A stretch of DNA of 6,374 nucleotides from Gulosibacter sediminis (GTDB taxonomy: Bacteria > Actinomycetota > Actinomycetes > Actinomycetales > Microbacteriaceae), in contig NZ_JACXJG010000010.1 of the NCBI RefSeq assembly GCF_014904065.1, positions 53,367 to 59,740 of the forward strand, read 5' to 3'. Below, piece by piece: positions 1 to 5,826 of this stretch. Every line of letters begins with the position of its first letter. Position 1 is the first letter of the stretch. The position numbers were made by a program, and so were the translations under genes. A model generated the notes under the pieces. That model saw only the letters and a program-made list of their open reading frames with translations. It was not told the origin of the DNA and searched no databases.

Positions 1-8
1 CAGAAGGG

Positions 9-1172
9 TTAGTTGGTGAAGGCGTTTTGGCCCGTGAGGTGCTGGCCGATGATGAGGGTGTGGACCTCGTCGGTGCCCTCGTAGGTGCGCACCGACTCGA
101 GGTTGTTCGCGTGGCGCAGCACCGAGTTCTCGAGCAGGATGCCGTTGCCGCCGAGGATCGTGCGGGCCTCACGGCAGATCTCGATCGCGGCGCGGCAGTT
201 GTTGAGCTTGCCGACCGAGATCATGTGGCGCTCGAGCTTGCCGGCGTCCTTGAGGCGGCCGATGCGCAGCGAGAGCAGCTGGCCCTTGACGATCTCGAGC
301 GCCATGTCGGTGAGCTTCTTCTGCGTGAGCTGGAACGACGAGAGCGGTCGGTTGAACTGGTGGCGCTCGCCGGCGTAGCTCGCGGCCTTCTCGAAGGCGT
401 CGCGGGCCGCGCCCATCGCGCCCCAGACGATGCCGTAGCGCGCCTCGTTGAGGCACTCGAACGGCGCGCGCAGGCTCGTCGCGCCCGGCAGGCGGTCGGC
501 CTCGGTGAGGCGGATGTTGTCGAACGTGAGCTCGGTCTGAATCGACGCGCGCATCGACAGCTTCGGCTCGAGCGCCTTCGCGGAGAAGCCCTCGGCGTCG
601 GTCGGCACGATGAAGCCGCGCACGCCCTCGTCGGTCTTTGCCCAGACGATGGCGATCTGCGCGATCGTGCCGAGGCCGATCCAGCGCTTCGAGCCGTTGA
701 GCACCCAACCGTCGCCGTCGCGCACGGCGGTCGTCTGCATCCCGGCCGGGTCGCTGCCGGCCTCGGGCTCGGTGAGGGCGAAGCAACCGACGACACGGCC
801 GGCGGCCATCTCGGGCAGCCAGTGCTGCTTCTGCTCCTCAGAGCCGTGCTTCGCGATTGCGCTCATCGCGAGCGAGCCCTGCACCGACACGAAGGTGCGC
901 AGACCCGAGTCGCCCGCCTCGAGCTCCTGCATCGCGATGCCGTACTCGGTCGCGCTGCGGCCCGCGCAACCATAGCCCTTGATGTGCATGCCGAGCAGGC
1001 CGAGTTCGGCCATCTCGGGGATGATCTCGGTCGGGAACACCGCGTCCTCGTACCACTGCTCGATGTTCGGGCGGATGCGGCGGTCGACAAACTCGCGGAC
1101 GCGGCCGCGCAGCGCGAGCTCCTCTTCGGTGAACTCGGCGTCGAGGTTGAGCAGGTCGGTCAGTTCAGACAA
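9..1172 (-). CDS. gcdH: Glutaryl-CoA dehydrogenase (acyl-CoA dehydrogenase family)
   Basis: This FAD enzyme should oxidise and decarboxylate glutaryl-CoA to crotonyl-CoA, passing electrons to electron-transfer flavoprotein in the cytosol. From a TTG start it is 387 residues, the normal family length. The N-terminal helical domain covers about 10-125, the middle beta domain about 126-235, and the C-terminal helical domain the rest. FALTEPEAGSDP (131-142) is the flavin/substrate signature, and ARYGIVWGAMGA (244-255) and TYEGTDEVHTL (363-373) match human GCDH closely. Glu365 is the catalytic base. Glu85, Arg92 and Tyr364 align with human Glu87, Arg94 and Tyr369 (mature numbering, from memory), which favours the decarboxylating type. 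The gene lies 34 bases after a SUGCT-like CoA-transferase on the same strand, consistent with an operon for glutarate use. The reading frame stays open upstream to 1319, but that stretch overlaps the CoA-transferase gene and encodes low-complexity, non-family sequence. A related dicarboxyl-CoA substrate cannot be excluded. Confidence 0.9.
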   Translation of the reverse strand: MSELTDLLNLDAEFTEEELALRGRVREFVDRRIRPNIEQWYEDAVFPTEIIPEMAELGLLGMHIKGYGCAGRSATEYGIAMQELEAGDSGLRTFVSVQGSLAMSAIAKHGSEEQKQHWLPEMAAGRVVGCFALTEPEAGSDPAGMQTTAVRDGDGWVLNGSKRWIGLGTIAQIAIVWAKTDEGVRGFIVPTDAEGFSAKALEPKLSMRASIQTELTFDNIRLTEADRLPGATSLRAPFECLNEARYGIVWGAMGAARDAFEKAASYAGERHQFNRPLSSFQLTQKKLTDMALEIVKGQLLSLRIGRLKDAGKLERHMISVGKLNNCRAAIEICREARTILGGNGILLENSVLRHANNLESVRTYEGTDEVHTLIIGQHLTGQNAFTN

Positions 1173-1179
1173 TGTTGGG

Positions 1180-1185
1180 CCTTTC
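1180..1185 (-). promoter_or_regulatory. Shine-Dalgarno site that decides the TTG start of gcdH
   Basis: GAAAGG on the minus strand lies 7 bases before a TTG codon at 1172-1170 that opens the sequence (M)SELTDLLNL. No ATG or GTG in this frame lies near the start of family homology. The TTG also leaves a clean 34-base gap to the upstream gene. Confidence 0.6.
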
Positions 1186-1206
1186 GGTGGTCGGTGCGTC
1201 AGTGTG

Positions 1207-2361
1207 TCAGTAGCGCGCGCGGATCTCGTCGCCGTCGGCGTCGAGGGCGGGCGGGCCGACGAGGGGCAGGGGGAACTCGGGGGTGTAGCGGATGGGGTGG
1301 CGCAGGCCGCTCGACGCAACGCCGTCGCGCTCGAGCGGCACGACGGGGTCGATGCCGAGCTCCTGCGCGAGGGCGATGCCCTCGGCGATCGTGTTCACCT
1401 TGCCGACGGCGAGGCCCGCGGGCACGAGCTGGTCTTGCCACTCGGCCGCCGGCTTCGCGGCGAGGGCCTCGCTGAGCAGCGGTCGCAGCGCTTCGCGGTG
1501 CTCGACGCGCAGCGGGTTCGTCGCAAAGCGCTCGTCGTCGGCGAGGTGCGGCACGCCGAGCTCGCGCGCGAACACACGGAACTGCTTATCGTTGCCGACC
1601 GCCACGGCGAGCTCGCCCTCAGCACACGGCAGCGACTCGTAGGGGCAGATCGACGGATGCATGTTCCCCAGGCGGGTGGGCGAGGCGCCGGCGCCGACGA
1701 CGGCCTGCGACTGGTTGGCGAGGGCCTGCTGGATGCTCGAGAGCAGATTGACCTCGACGTGCAGGCCCGTGCCGGTCGCGTCGCGGTGCCGGAGTGCCGC
1801 GAGCACGCCGATGGTGAGATCCTTCGCGGCGAGGATGTCGACGAGCGCGACGCCGACCTTCATGGCCGCGCCGTCGCGCTCGCCGGTGACGTGCATGAGG
1901 CCGCTGAGTGCCTGCACGACGAAGTCGTAGCCGGGGCGGCTCGCGCCGCCGGCCGAGCCGAAGCCCGAGATCGTGGCGGTGACTATGCGGGGGTTGAGTT
2001 CGCGCATCGCGTCGTGGCCGATGCCGAGGCGGTCGAGCGCGCCCGGCAGGAAGTTGTCGACGGCGATGTCGGCGTCGCGGATGAGCCCGCGCACGACGCG
2101 CAGGTCGTCCTCGTTCGTGAAATCCAGCGCAACCGATTGTTTATTGCGGTTCGCCGTCTGGAAGTAGGTGGCCGTGCCGTCCTCGGCGTAGGGAGGGCCC
2201 CAGGTGCGGGTGTCGTCGCCCGCGCCCGCGCGCTCGACCTTGACCACCTCGGCGCCGAGGTCGGCGAGCGTCATTGCGGCCATCGGGCCGGCGAGAATCC
2301 GCGAAAGATCAAGCACGCGCAGGCCCGCGAGGGGTCCGGCCGGCTGCTGTGGTGTCGTCAT
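1207..2361 (-). CDS. CaiB/BaiF (class III) CoA-transferase, SUGCT-like, probable glutarate CoA-transferase
   Basis: This 384-residue cytosolic enzyme should move CoA from a donor such as succinyl-CoA to a dicarboxylate, most likely glutarate, giving the substrate of the dehydrogenase encoded next. The N-terminal Rossmann-like half carries LRVLDLSRILAGPMA (14-28), GAEVVKVE (36-43) and NRNKQSVALD (71-80), all typical of CaiB/BaiF enzymes. GDDTRTWGPP (48-57), GYDFVVQALSGLMHVTG (144-160), NLLSS (205-209) and HPSICPYES (235-243) match human SUGCT closely by eye, from memory of that sequence. Asp175 in VALVDILA is the expected catalytic aspartate, which forms the acyl anhydride and CoA-thioester intermediates. 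The ATG at 2361 follows GGGGAG after 4 bases. The pairing resembles the gcdG-gcdH pair of Pseudomonas. Class III enzymes vary in acceptor, so another dicarboxylate such as a methylated glutarate remains possible. Confidence 0.88.
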   Translation of the reverse strand: MTTPQQPAGPLAGLRVLDLSRILAGPMAAMTLADLGAEVVKVERAGAGDDTRTWGPPYAEDGTATYFQTANRNKQSVALDFTNEDDLRVVRGLIRDADIAVDNFLPGALDRLGIGHDAMRELNPRIVTATISGFGSAGGASRPGYDFVVQALSGLMHVTGERDGAAMKVGVALVDILAAKDLTIGVLAALRHRDATGTGLHVEVNLLSSIQQALANQSQAVVGAGASPTRLGNMHPSICPYESLPCAEGELAVAVGNDKQFRVFARELGVPHLADDERFATNPLRVEHREALRPLLSEALAAKPAAEWQDQLVPAGLAVGKVNTIAEGIALAQELGIDPVVPLERDGVASSGLRHPIRYTPEFPLPLVGPPALDADGDEIRARY

Positions 2362-2406
2362 ATTGCTCCCCGGGGCCGCGCATCGTTGCGCGCGATCCCC
2401 GTTGTC

Positions 2407-2437
2407 ATCGTAGGCAGTTCGACCGGGTCAGTTCCAA
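2407..2437 (-). promoter_or_regulatory. Candidate promoter for the CoA-transferase/gcdH operon
   Basis: On the minus strand a TTGGAA (-35-like, 2437-2432) is followed after 19 bases by TACGAT (-10-like, 2412-2407, fitting TAnnnT). Transcription would begin near 2400 and give a leader of about 40 bases. The spacer is longer than ideal. The site overlaps two of the three 14-base-spaced TCAGTTC-like elements, as expected for a repressed promoter. This is read by eye and is uncertain. Confidence 0.3.
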
Positions 2438-2448
2438 TCCTCAACTGA
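2414..2448. repeat. Three TCAGTTC-like elements on a 14-base period, candidate operator
   Basis: GCAGTTC (2414-2420), TCAGTTC (2428-2434) and CAACTGA (2442-2448, the inverse of TCAGTTG) start exactly 14 bases apart. The second and third form a perfect 6-base inverted repeat, TCAGTT, with 9 bases between the arms (2428-2448). An exact copy, GAACTGA, lies at 2732-2738 in the permease leader. The position upstream of the CoA-transferase start suits an operator for a dimeric regulator. The sequence is not the usual FCD-type TnGTnnnACnA consensus, so the link to the GntR protein encoded nearby is a guess. Confidence 0.4.
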
Positions 2449-2498
2449 AACTCATTCGTTTAATCTGCAGTGGTCGGATGCGATTCGAAGATGTATGT

Positions 2499-2513
2499 TT
2501 GCAATACGTGCAA
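2499..2513. repeat. 15-base palindrome TTGCA-ATACG-TGCAA
   Basis: This is a perfect inverted repeat of 5-base arms around 5 bases. It sits in a run where CAATA, CAATA and CAAAT recur at 2502, 2511 and 2521, 9 and 10 bases apart, and where TTTGC (2498-2502) is mirrored by GCAAA (2520-2524). It may be a protein-binding site or simply an AT-rich promoter-proximal stretch. Confidence 0.35.
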
Positions 2514-2533
2514 TATCTGGCAAATTAACGGCG

Positions 2534-2563
2534 AATCTCGGAGCTTCCAACGACGTCTGTCAA
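2534..2563 (-). promoter_or_regulatory. Alternative minus-strand promoter with a consensus -35
   Basis: A perfect TTGACA lies on the minus strand at 2563-2558. With an 18-base spacer the -10 would be GAGATT (2539-2534), which matches TATAAT at only three positions. It could drive the CoA-transferase operon with a leader of roughly 165 bases. The poor -10 makes it weaker than its -35 suggests. Confidence 0.25.
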
Positions 2564-2606
2564 GGAAGATCGCCCCAGGAGGTGAAAACTGCTCTCCCCA
2601 TCCCCC

Positions 2607-2634
2607 TTGTCGAAACCTGCAGGATTGCTAGTAT
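2607..2634 (+). promoter_or_regulatory. Candidate promoter for the permease gene with extended -10
   Basis: TTGTCG (2607-2612) and TAGTAT (2629-2634) are separated by 16 bases, and TGC stands directly before the -10 as in extended -10 promoters. Transcription would start near 2641, giving a leader of about 128 bases. The spacer contains the 8-base palindrome CCTGCAGG (2616-2623), where a bound regulator could block polymerase. Confidence 0.4.
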
Positions 2635-2635
2635 T

Positions 2636-2649
2636 GCCCGCATCCGGGC
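2636..2649 (+). repeat. Short GC-rich hairpin at the predicted permease transcript start
   Basis: GCCCG (2636-2640) and CGGGC (2645-2649) are perfect inverted arms around the loop CATC. The hairpin overlaps the predicted transcription start. It is too short and too far upstream to read as an attenuator, and no T-run follows. Confidence 0.3.
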
Positions 2650-2768
2650 GACACTGTAGTCGGCCGGGGTTAGTCCCAAGATCTGATTCGTCACGCACGA
2701 GGCGGCCACGACGGCTTAAACCTCTAAAAGTGAACTGAATCACCTGCTCAGAGAGGTCGGAGCCCTCC

Positions 2769-4355
2769 ATGGAGACTTCAACGCACAACCAACCGCCCAC
2801 CGCCGAGGACGAACTTCACATCGAGAGCGAGTTCAAGCGCGATATGGGGTTCTGGGGCAACCTTGCCCTCGGCTTTACCTATCTCTCGCCGGTCGTCGGC
2901 GTCTACACCACCTTCGCCGCGTCGATCGCGATCGCCGGCCCGCCAGCGTTCTGGATGCTCGTGATCGCGGGCCTCGGGCAGCTGCTCGTCGCCTGCGTGT
3001 TCGGCGAGGTCGTCTCGCAGTACCCGGTCGCTGGCGGCATTTACCCTTGGAACCGACGCCTCTGGGGCCCCAAGTGGGGCTGGATCTCGGGCTGGATCTA
3101 CATGATCGCGATCAACGCGACCATCGCATCCGTCGCCTACGGTGCCGGCCCGTTCCTCGGCGCCCTCTTCGGTATCGAGATGAACGCGACCGCCAACGTG
3201 CTGCTCGCGCTGTTCCTGCTCGTGCTCGCGACCCTCGTGAACTTTGGCGGCACGAAGTTCCTCGCGAACGTCGCGTTCATCGGCTTCGTGGTTGAGATCG
3301 TCGCGACGGTGTTCATCGGCGCCTGGCTGCTCATCGCCTCGCGCCACCACGACCTCAGCGCGCTGTTCACCGACTTCCGCACCCCCGAGATGCAGGAGGC
3401 GACGCCGTTCCTCGCGGCCTTCATCGGCTCGGCGATCTTCGGCATCTACCTCTACTACGGCTTCGAGGCGAACGGTGACGTCGCCGAAGAGGTGAAGAAC
3501 CCGGGCCGCGTGATCCCGCGCGCCATGCGCATGACGATCTATGTTGGCGGTGTCGCCTCGATGTTCATTGCGCTCGGCCTGATCCTCGCCGTGCCCGACT
3601 TCACCGCGGTGATGGACGGTACGGCGACCGACCCCGTGAGCGAAATCTTCCTCGCGACCTTCGGCCCGGTCGGCTTCCGCTTTGTGATGATCATCGTGCT
3701 CGTCTCGTTCCTCTCGTGCACGATCTCGTTGCAAGCCGCGGCCTCACGCCTCATGTACTCGATGGGACGCGACAAGCAGCTGCCGCTGTCGAAGGCGCTC
3801 GCGAAGTTCAACCGCAAGCGCGCGGTGCCGCCGTACGCGCTCCTCGGCGCAGCGCTGCTGCCCGCGATCGTGCTGGTCATCTCGCTGCTCAGCGCCGACG
3901 CGCTCATCGCCATCATCTCGTTCGCGGCCTTCGGCATTTACCTCGCCTTCGCGAGCGTCGTCATCGCGTCGATCCGTGCCCGGGCAAGGGGGTGGAAGCC
4001 GAAGGGCGAATTCACGATGGGCAACATGGGCTGGGTCGTCGCGATCGCCGCGTTGATCTACCAGGCCTTCGCGGTCTACACGCTCGTCCAGCCCGTGCCC
4101 GACGTGAACTGGTTCCAGTCGTGGATGGTGCTGATTGTCGGCACGCTCGTGGTCGTCGTGGGCCTGCTCTACCTGTTCATCGCGAAGCCGCACCTCAACG
4201 CCCCGGCGCAGCTCGCGGGCACCGGCGTCGTCGACCTCAGCTACGCGACGCCGATCGCGCAGTCCGAGGAGGCCGTAGACCTCGCTATGCGGCTTAGTGG
4301 CAAGAAGCCGCACGTCTATCCCGAGCGTGGCCCGGGCGACGACGCGCGGGGCTAG
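2769..4355 (+). CDS. APC-superfamily amino-acid permease
   Basis: This 528-residue inner-membrane protein should be a secondary transporter for an amino acid or amine. About twelve hydrophobic helices are visible, near residues 30-52, 58-80, 104-130, 143-160, 165-190, 213-232, 255-275, 297-320, 354-374, 378-400, 420-440 and 450-472. FGEVVSQYPVAGGIYPW (78-94), EANGDVAEEVKNPGRVIPRA (233-252) and ASRLMYSMGRDKQLP (325-339) are typical of the APC family, especially its amino-acid/choline (GABA-type) branch. The cytosolic N-terminus is about 28 residues, and a hydrophilic C-terminal tail of about 55 residues is rather long. The ATG is preceded by GGAG after 6 bases. The gene is divergent from the glutarate enzymes, so lysine, 5-aminovalerate or GABA are reasonable substrates, but the sequence alone does not fix this. 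Its TAG stop overlaps that of the convergent Cache gene through a shared CTAG. Confidence 0.9.
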   Translation: METSTHNQPPTAEDELHIESEFKRDMGFWGNLALGFTYLSPVVGVYTTFAASIAIAGPPAFWMLVIAGLGQLLVACVFGEVVSQYPVAGGIYPWNRRLWGPKWGWISGWIYMIAINATIASVAYGAGPFLGALFGIEMNATANVLLALFLLVLATLVNFGGTKFLANVAFIGFVVEIVATVFIGAWLLIASRHHDLSALFTDFRTPEMQEATPFLAAFIGSAIFGIYLYYGFEANGDVAEEVKNPGRVIPRAMRMTIYVGGVASMFIALGLILAVPDFTAVMDGTATDPVSEIFLATFGPVGFRFVMIIVLVSFLSCTISLQAAASRLMYSMGRDKQLPLSKALAKFNRKRAVPPYALLGAALLPAIVLVISLLSADALIAIISFAAFGIYLAFASVVIASIRARARGWKPKGEFTMGNMGWVVAIAALIYQAFAVYTLVQPVPDVNWFQSWMVLIVGTLVVVVGLLYLFIAKPHLNAPAQLAGTGVVDLSYATPIAQSEEAVDLAMRLSGKKPHVYPERGPGDDARG

Positions 4356-5053
4356 TCGCGATACAGCAGTCGTAGGCCGAGCCCAGGGGTTGGGATGCTC
4401 ACGCACGAAAACCCCTGGGGCACGGCCGCGACGAGCACGCCGGTGCTGAACTCGCCCGAGTTACCGACGAGCACCTGATTGTGCCGGCTCAACACCGCGG
4501 CCCCGCGGGGAAGTGGCGCGAGCATCGGAATCAGTACCCGCTCGAGATCATCCATACGCACATCCGAGCCGACGATGCCAACCTTGCGCTCGCCGACGAA
4601 CGCCGGCACCGTGAGCGTGCTGATGTAGTAGTCGACGCCGAGGTGGTCGATGTATGGCCCGGCGATCGTGCGTGACTCGTGGTGAAATCCGCTGCGAAAC
4701 CAGTCGAGCTTCTCGTAGTCGTAGAAGCGCTCCGAGCGCGGGTCGAGGACGAAGTTGTTGCGCTGAAACTTCTCGCCGTCCCGCAGCCACCACTCGAGAC
4801 GGGCCCGAGCCGGGTCGAGTTGTGCGAGCTCGAAGACGATGCCAGCGCCGTCGCTGCGCGGGTGTCGCTCGAGAAAGGCCACCGAGATCTGACGGATGCG
4901 CTCGCTCACCGGCGGCGTGATGACCACGGGCCGCCCATCCGTGAATGTCGCGGCGAGTTCGGCCGTGATCTCGTCACGGAGTTGCTCGATGTCGAGGAAG
5001 TAGCACTCGAACCAGTCGGCGATTTCGGTGACGGCGGTGGCAGGGGTCGTCAT
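4352..5053 (-). CDS. Soluble stand-alone Cache-domain (PDC sensor-like) protein
   Basis: This 233-residue protein looks like a small-molecule sensor domain with no attached output domain. An amphipathic N-terminal helix (about 6-35) leads into a PAS-like alpha/beta fold (about 40-175). That fold carries DYEKLDWFRSGF (112-123), GPYIDHLGVDYYIS (132-145) and RKVGIVGSDVRMDDLERVL (156-174), the usual Cache sequence of aromatic pocket residues followed by a beta strand and aspartate. A shorter second module (about 183-232, with AAVLSRHNQVLVGNS) resembles the membrane-proximal half of a double Cache domain. Trp118, Tyr134, Tyr142 and Asp164 are candidate ligand contacts. No signal peptide or membrane helix is visible, so it should be cytosolic, which is unusual for Cache. 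Its ATG overlaps the regulator's stop as ATGA, with GAAGGGAA about 10 bases upstream. The frame extends upstream to 5248, but only inside the regulator gene. The family assignment rests on motif pattern and is fairly sure; the role is inferred from position. Confidence 0.75.
   Translation of the reverse strand: MTTPATAVTEIADWFECYFLDIEQLRDEITAELAATFTDGRPVVITPPVSERIRQISVAFLERHPRSDGAGIVFELAQLDPARARLEWWLRDGEKFQRNNFVLDPRSERFYDYEKLDWFRSGFHHESRTIAGPYIDHLGVDYYISTLTVPAFVGERKVGIVGSDVRMDDLERVLIPMLAPLPRGAAVLSRHNQVLVGNSGEFSTGVLVAAVPQGFSCVSIPTPGLGLRLLYRD
4382..4419. terminator. Candidate bidirectional terminator hairpin inside the Cache gene 3' end
   Basis: CCCAGGGGTT (4382-4391) and AACCCCTGGG (4410-4419) form a perfect 10-base inverted repeat around an 18-base loop, starting 27 bases after the permease stop. 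The two convergent genes share their stop codons, so there is no non-coding space for a terminator and this stem could serve the permease transcript. No T-run follows on the plus strand, so an ordinary intrinsic terminator is not shown. The arms also encode part of the Cache protein. Confidence 0.4.
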
Positions 5054-5814
5054 GAAGCTGCGTTCCCTTCGGAGTCGGGGCGGTCGAGCGTGAGCTTGAC
5101 GTCGATGATCCGGTACGTGGTTTGTCGAATGAGGTTGCCGATGGTCGACTCGGCGAGTTCCGGGTCGCGCGCGCGCAGCGCGTCGGCGACCTGGATGCGC
5201 GCATACTTTGCGGCCTCGGGGCTGGTGGCGGCGGCGGCCGGCGACCATTTCAGCGTCGAGACCTCGCTCTGGAGGCGCATCTGCGCGCGCATGAGCCGCT
5301 GCGACTGCGACTCGGCGCCGAGCTGCACGTAGAAGCGGTTGTCGAGGCTGACCTGCGCCGTGAGATCGGCGCTCTCAGCCTGCTGCTGCGCCTGCTCGGC
5401 GAGCGCCTCGAGGTCTTGATCCAGGGCGCGCTGGCTCACGAGGCGGGCGATGCCGCCGGCGACGGCCGTGTGTTCATCGCTGTAGTCGCGCAGGTCGATG
5501 ATGCTGAGCGAGCGCAGGTACTCGCGCACCTGCGAGTCGCTCGGGAACGGCACGCGCATGACGAACGTGCCGCCGTCGCGCCCGCGCCGGGTCTCGACGA
5601 CCTGTTGCGAGCGCAGCACTGCGAGGCTCTTGCGCAGGGTGGCGACCGCGACACCGAACTCCGCGGCGAGGTCGATCTCGGCGGGGAGGCGATCTCCGAC
5701 GGCGATGGAGCCGAGCGAGATCGCGGCGGTGATCGTGTCGGCGAGCTCGTCGCCAGACGTCAGCGACGCCGGCAGTCGGGGCCGGACGGGACTGAAGAGC
5801 GACGCGGTGTTCAT
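5050..5814 (-). CDS. GntR-family transcriptional regulator with degenerate FCD-like domain
   Basis: This 254-residue protein is a probable DNA-binding repressor or activator of the neighbouring permease and glutarate genes. Residues about 22-88 form the GntR winged helix-turn-helix: GDRLPAEIDLAAEFGVAVAT (40-59), the arginine of TLRKSL, and a wing with RRGRDGGTFV (76-85). The rest is helical and follows the FadR/FCD layout: a first helix region with RDYSDEHTAVAGGIARLV, then LDNRFYVQL (157-165), then KYARIQVADALRARDPELAE (203-222). The FCD metal site normally has an Asp and three His. Here Asp158 remains, but the His positions are Tyr162 and Tyr204 and no His near 226-228, and the only histidine in the protein is His115. 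The stop overlaps the next start as ATGA, implying coupled synthesis with the Cache protein. The ATG at 5814 has no clear ribosome-binding site, but an in-frame stop just upstream excludes an earlier start. It begins 12 bases after the flavodoxin gene. Confidence 0.85.
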   Translation of the reverse strand: MNTASLFSPVRPRLPASLTSGDELADTITAAISLGSIAVGDRLPAEIDLAAEFGVAVATLRKSLAVLRSQQVVETRRGRDGGTFVMRVPFPSDSQVREYLRSLSIIDLRDYSDEHTAVAGGIARLVSQRALDQDLEALAEQAQQQAESADLTAQVSLDNRFYVQLGAESQSQRLMRAQMRLQSEVSTLKWSPAAAATSPEAAKYARIQVADALRARDPELAESTIGNLIRQTTYRIIDVKLTLDRPDSEGNAAS

Positions 5815-5826
5815 CTTGGTGTCAGT

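Larger units (their letters stand above)
2362..2768. other. Divergent intergenic regulatory region
   Basis: This 407-base stretch lies between the divergently transcribed CoA-transferase and permease genes. It is clearly richer in A+T than the flanking genes, and none of its short reading frames has coding-like codon use. It holds candidate promoters facing both ways, a cluster of TCAGTTC-like elements, two short palindromes and one short hairpin, each listed separately. No known riboswitch or RNA gene could be recognised in it. Confidence 0.8.

Noticed and set aside
1173..1319. 49-codon N-terminal extension of the glutaryl-CoA dehydrogenase
   Set aside because: It would overlap the CoA-transferase gene and adds low-complexity Pro/Ser/Thr sequence outside family homology; the TTG with a ribosome-binding site explains the start.
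27..1475. Long plus-strand open frame of 482 codons across gcdH and the end of the CoA-transferase gene
   Set aside because: It lies opposite well-recognised genes and its product is an Arg/Ala/Glu/Leu-rich sequence with no domain, as expected from the antisense of GC3-biased codons.
2368..2375. CCCCGGGG palindrome before the CoA-transferase ribosome-binding site
   Set aside because: An 8-base GC palindrome is too common in DNA of this composition to support a regulatory call without other evidence.
979..2448. Long plus-strand open frame of 489 codons opposite the CoA-transferase gene
   Set aside because: Same antisense artefact of codon bias; no family motif and no convincing start site.
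2641..2768. Possible lysine or other riboswitch in the permease leader
   Set aside because: The leader is too short for a lysine riboswitch, and only a weak 6-base pairing (2720-2725 with 2752-2757) is visible; no conserved aptamer motif is seen.
2525..2800. Minus-strand open frame of 91 codons in the intergenic region
   Set aside because: It overlaps the permease start, shows no GC3 bias, has no recognisable motif and lies in an AT-richer regulatory stretch.
2778..3734. Minus-strand open frame of 318 codons opposite the permease
   Set aside because: The product is almost entirely Arg, Glu, Asp and His, the mirror of hydrophobic helix codons in a GC-rich gene.
5054..5248. 65-codon N-terminal extension of the Cache protein
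   Set aside because: It lies entirely within the regulator gene, is Arg-rich and unlike any signal or membrane segment; the ATG at 5053 with the ATGA overlap is the natural start.
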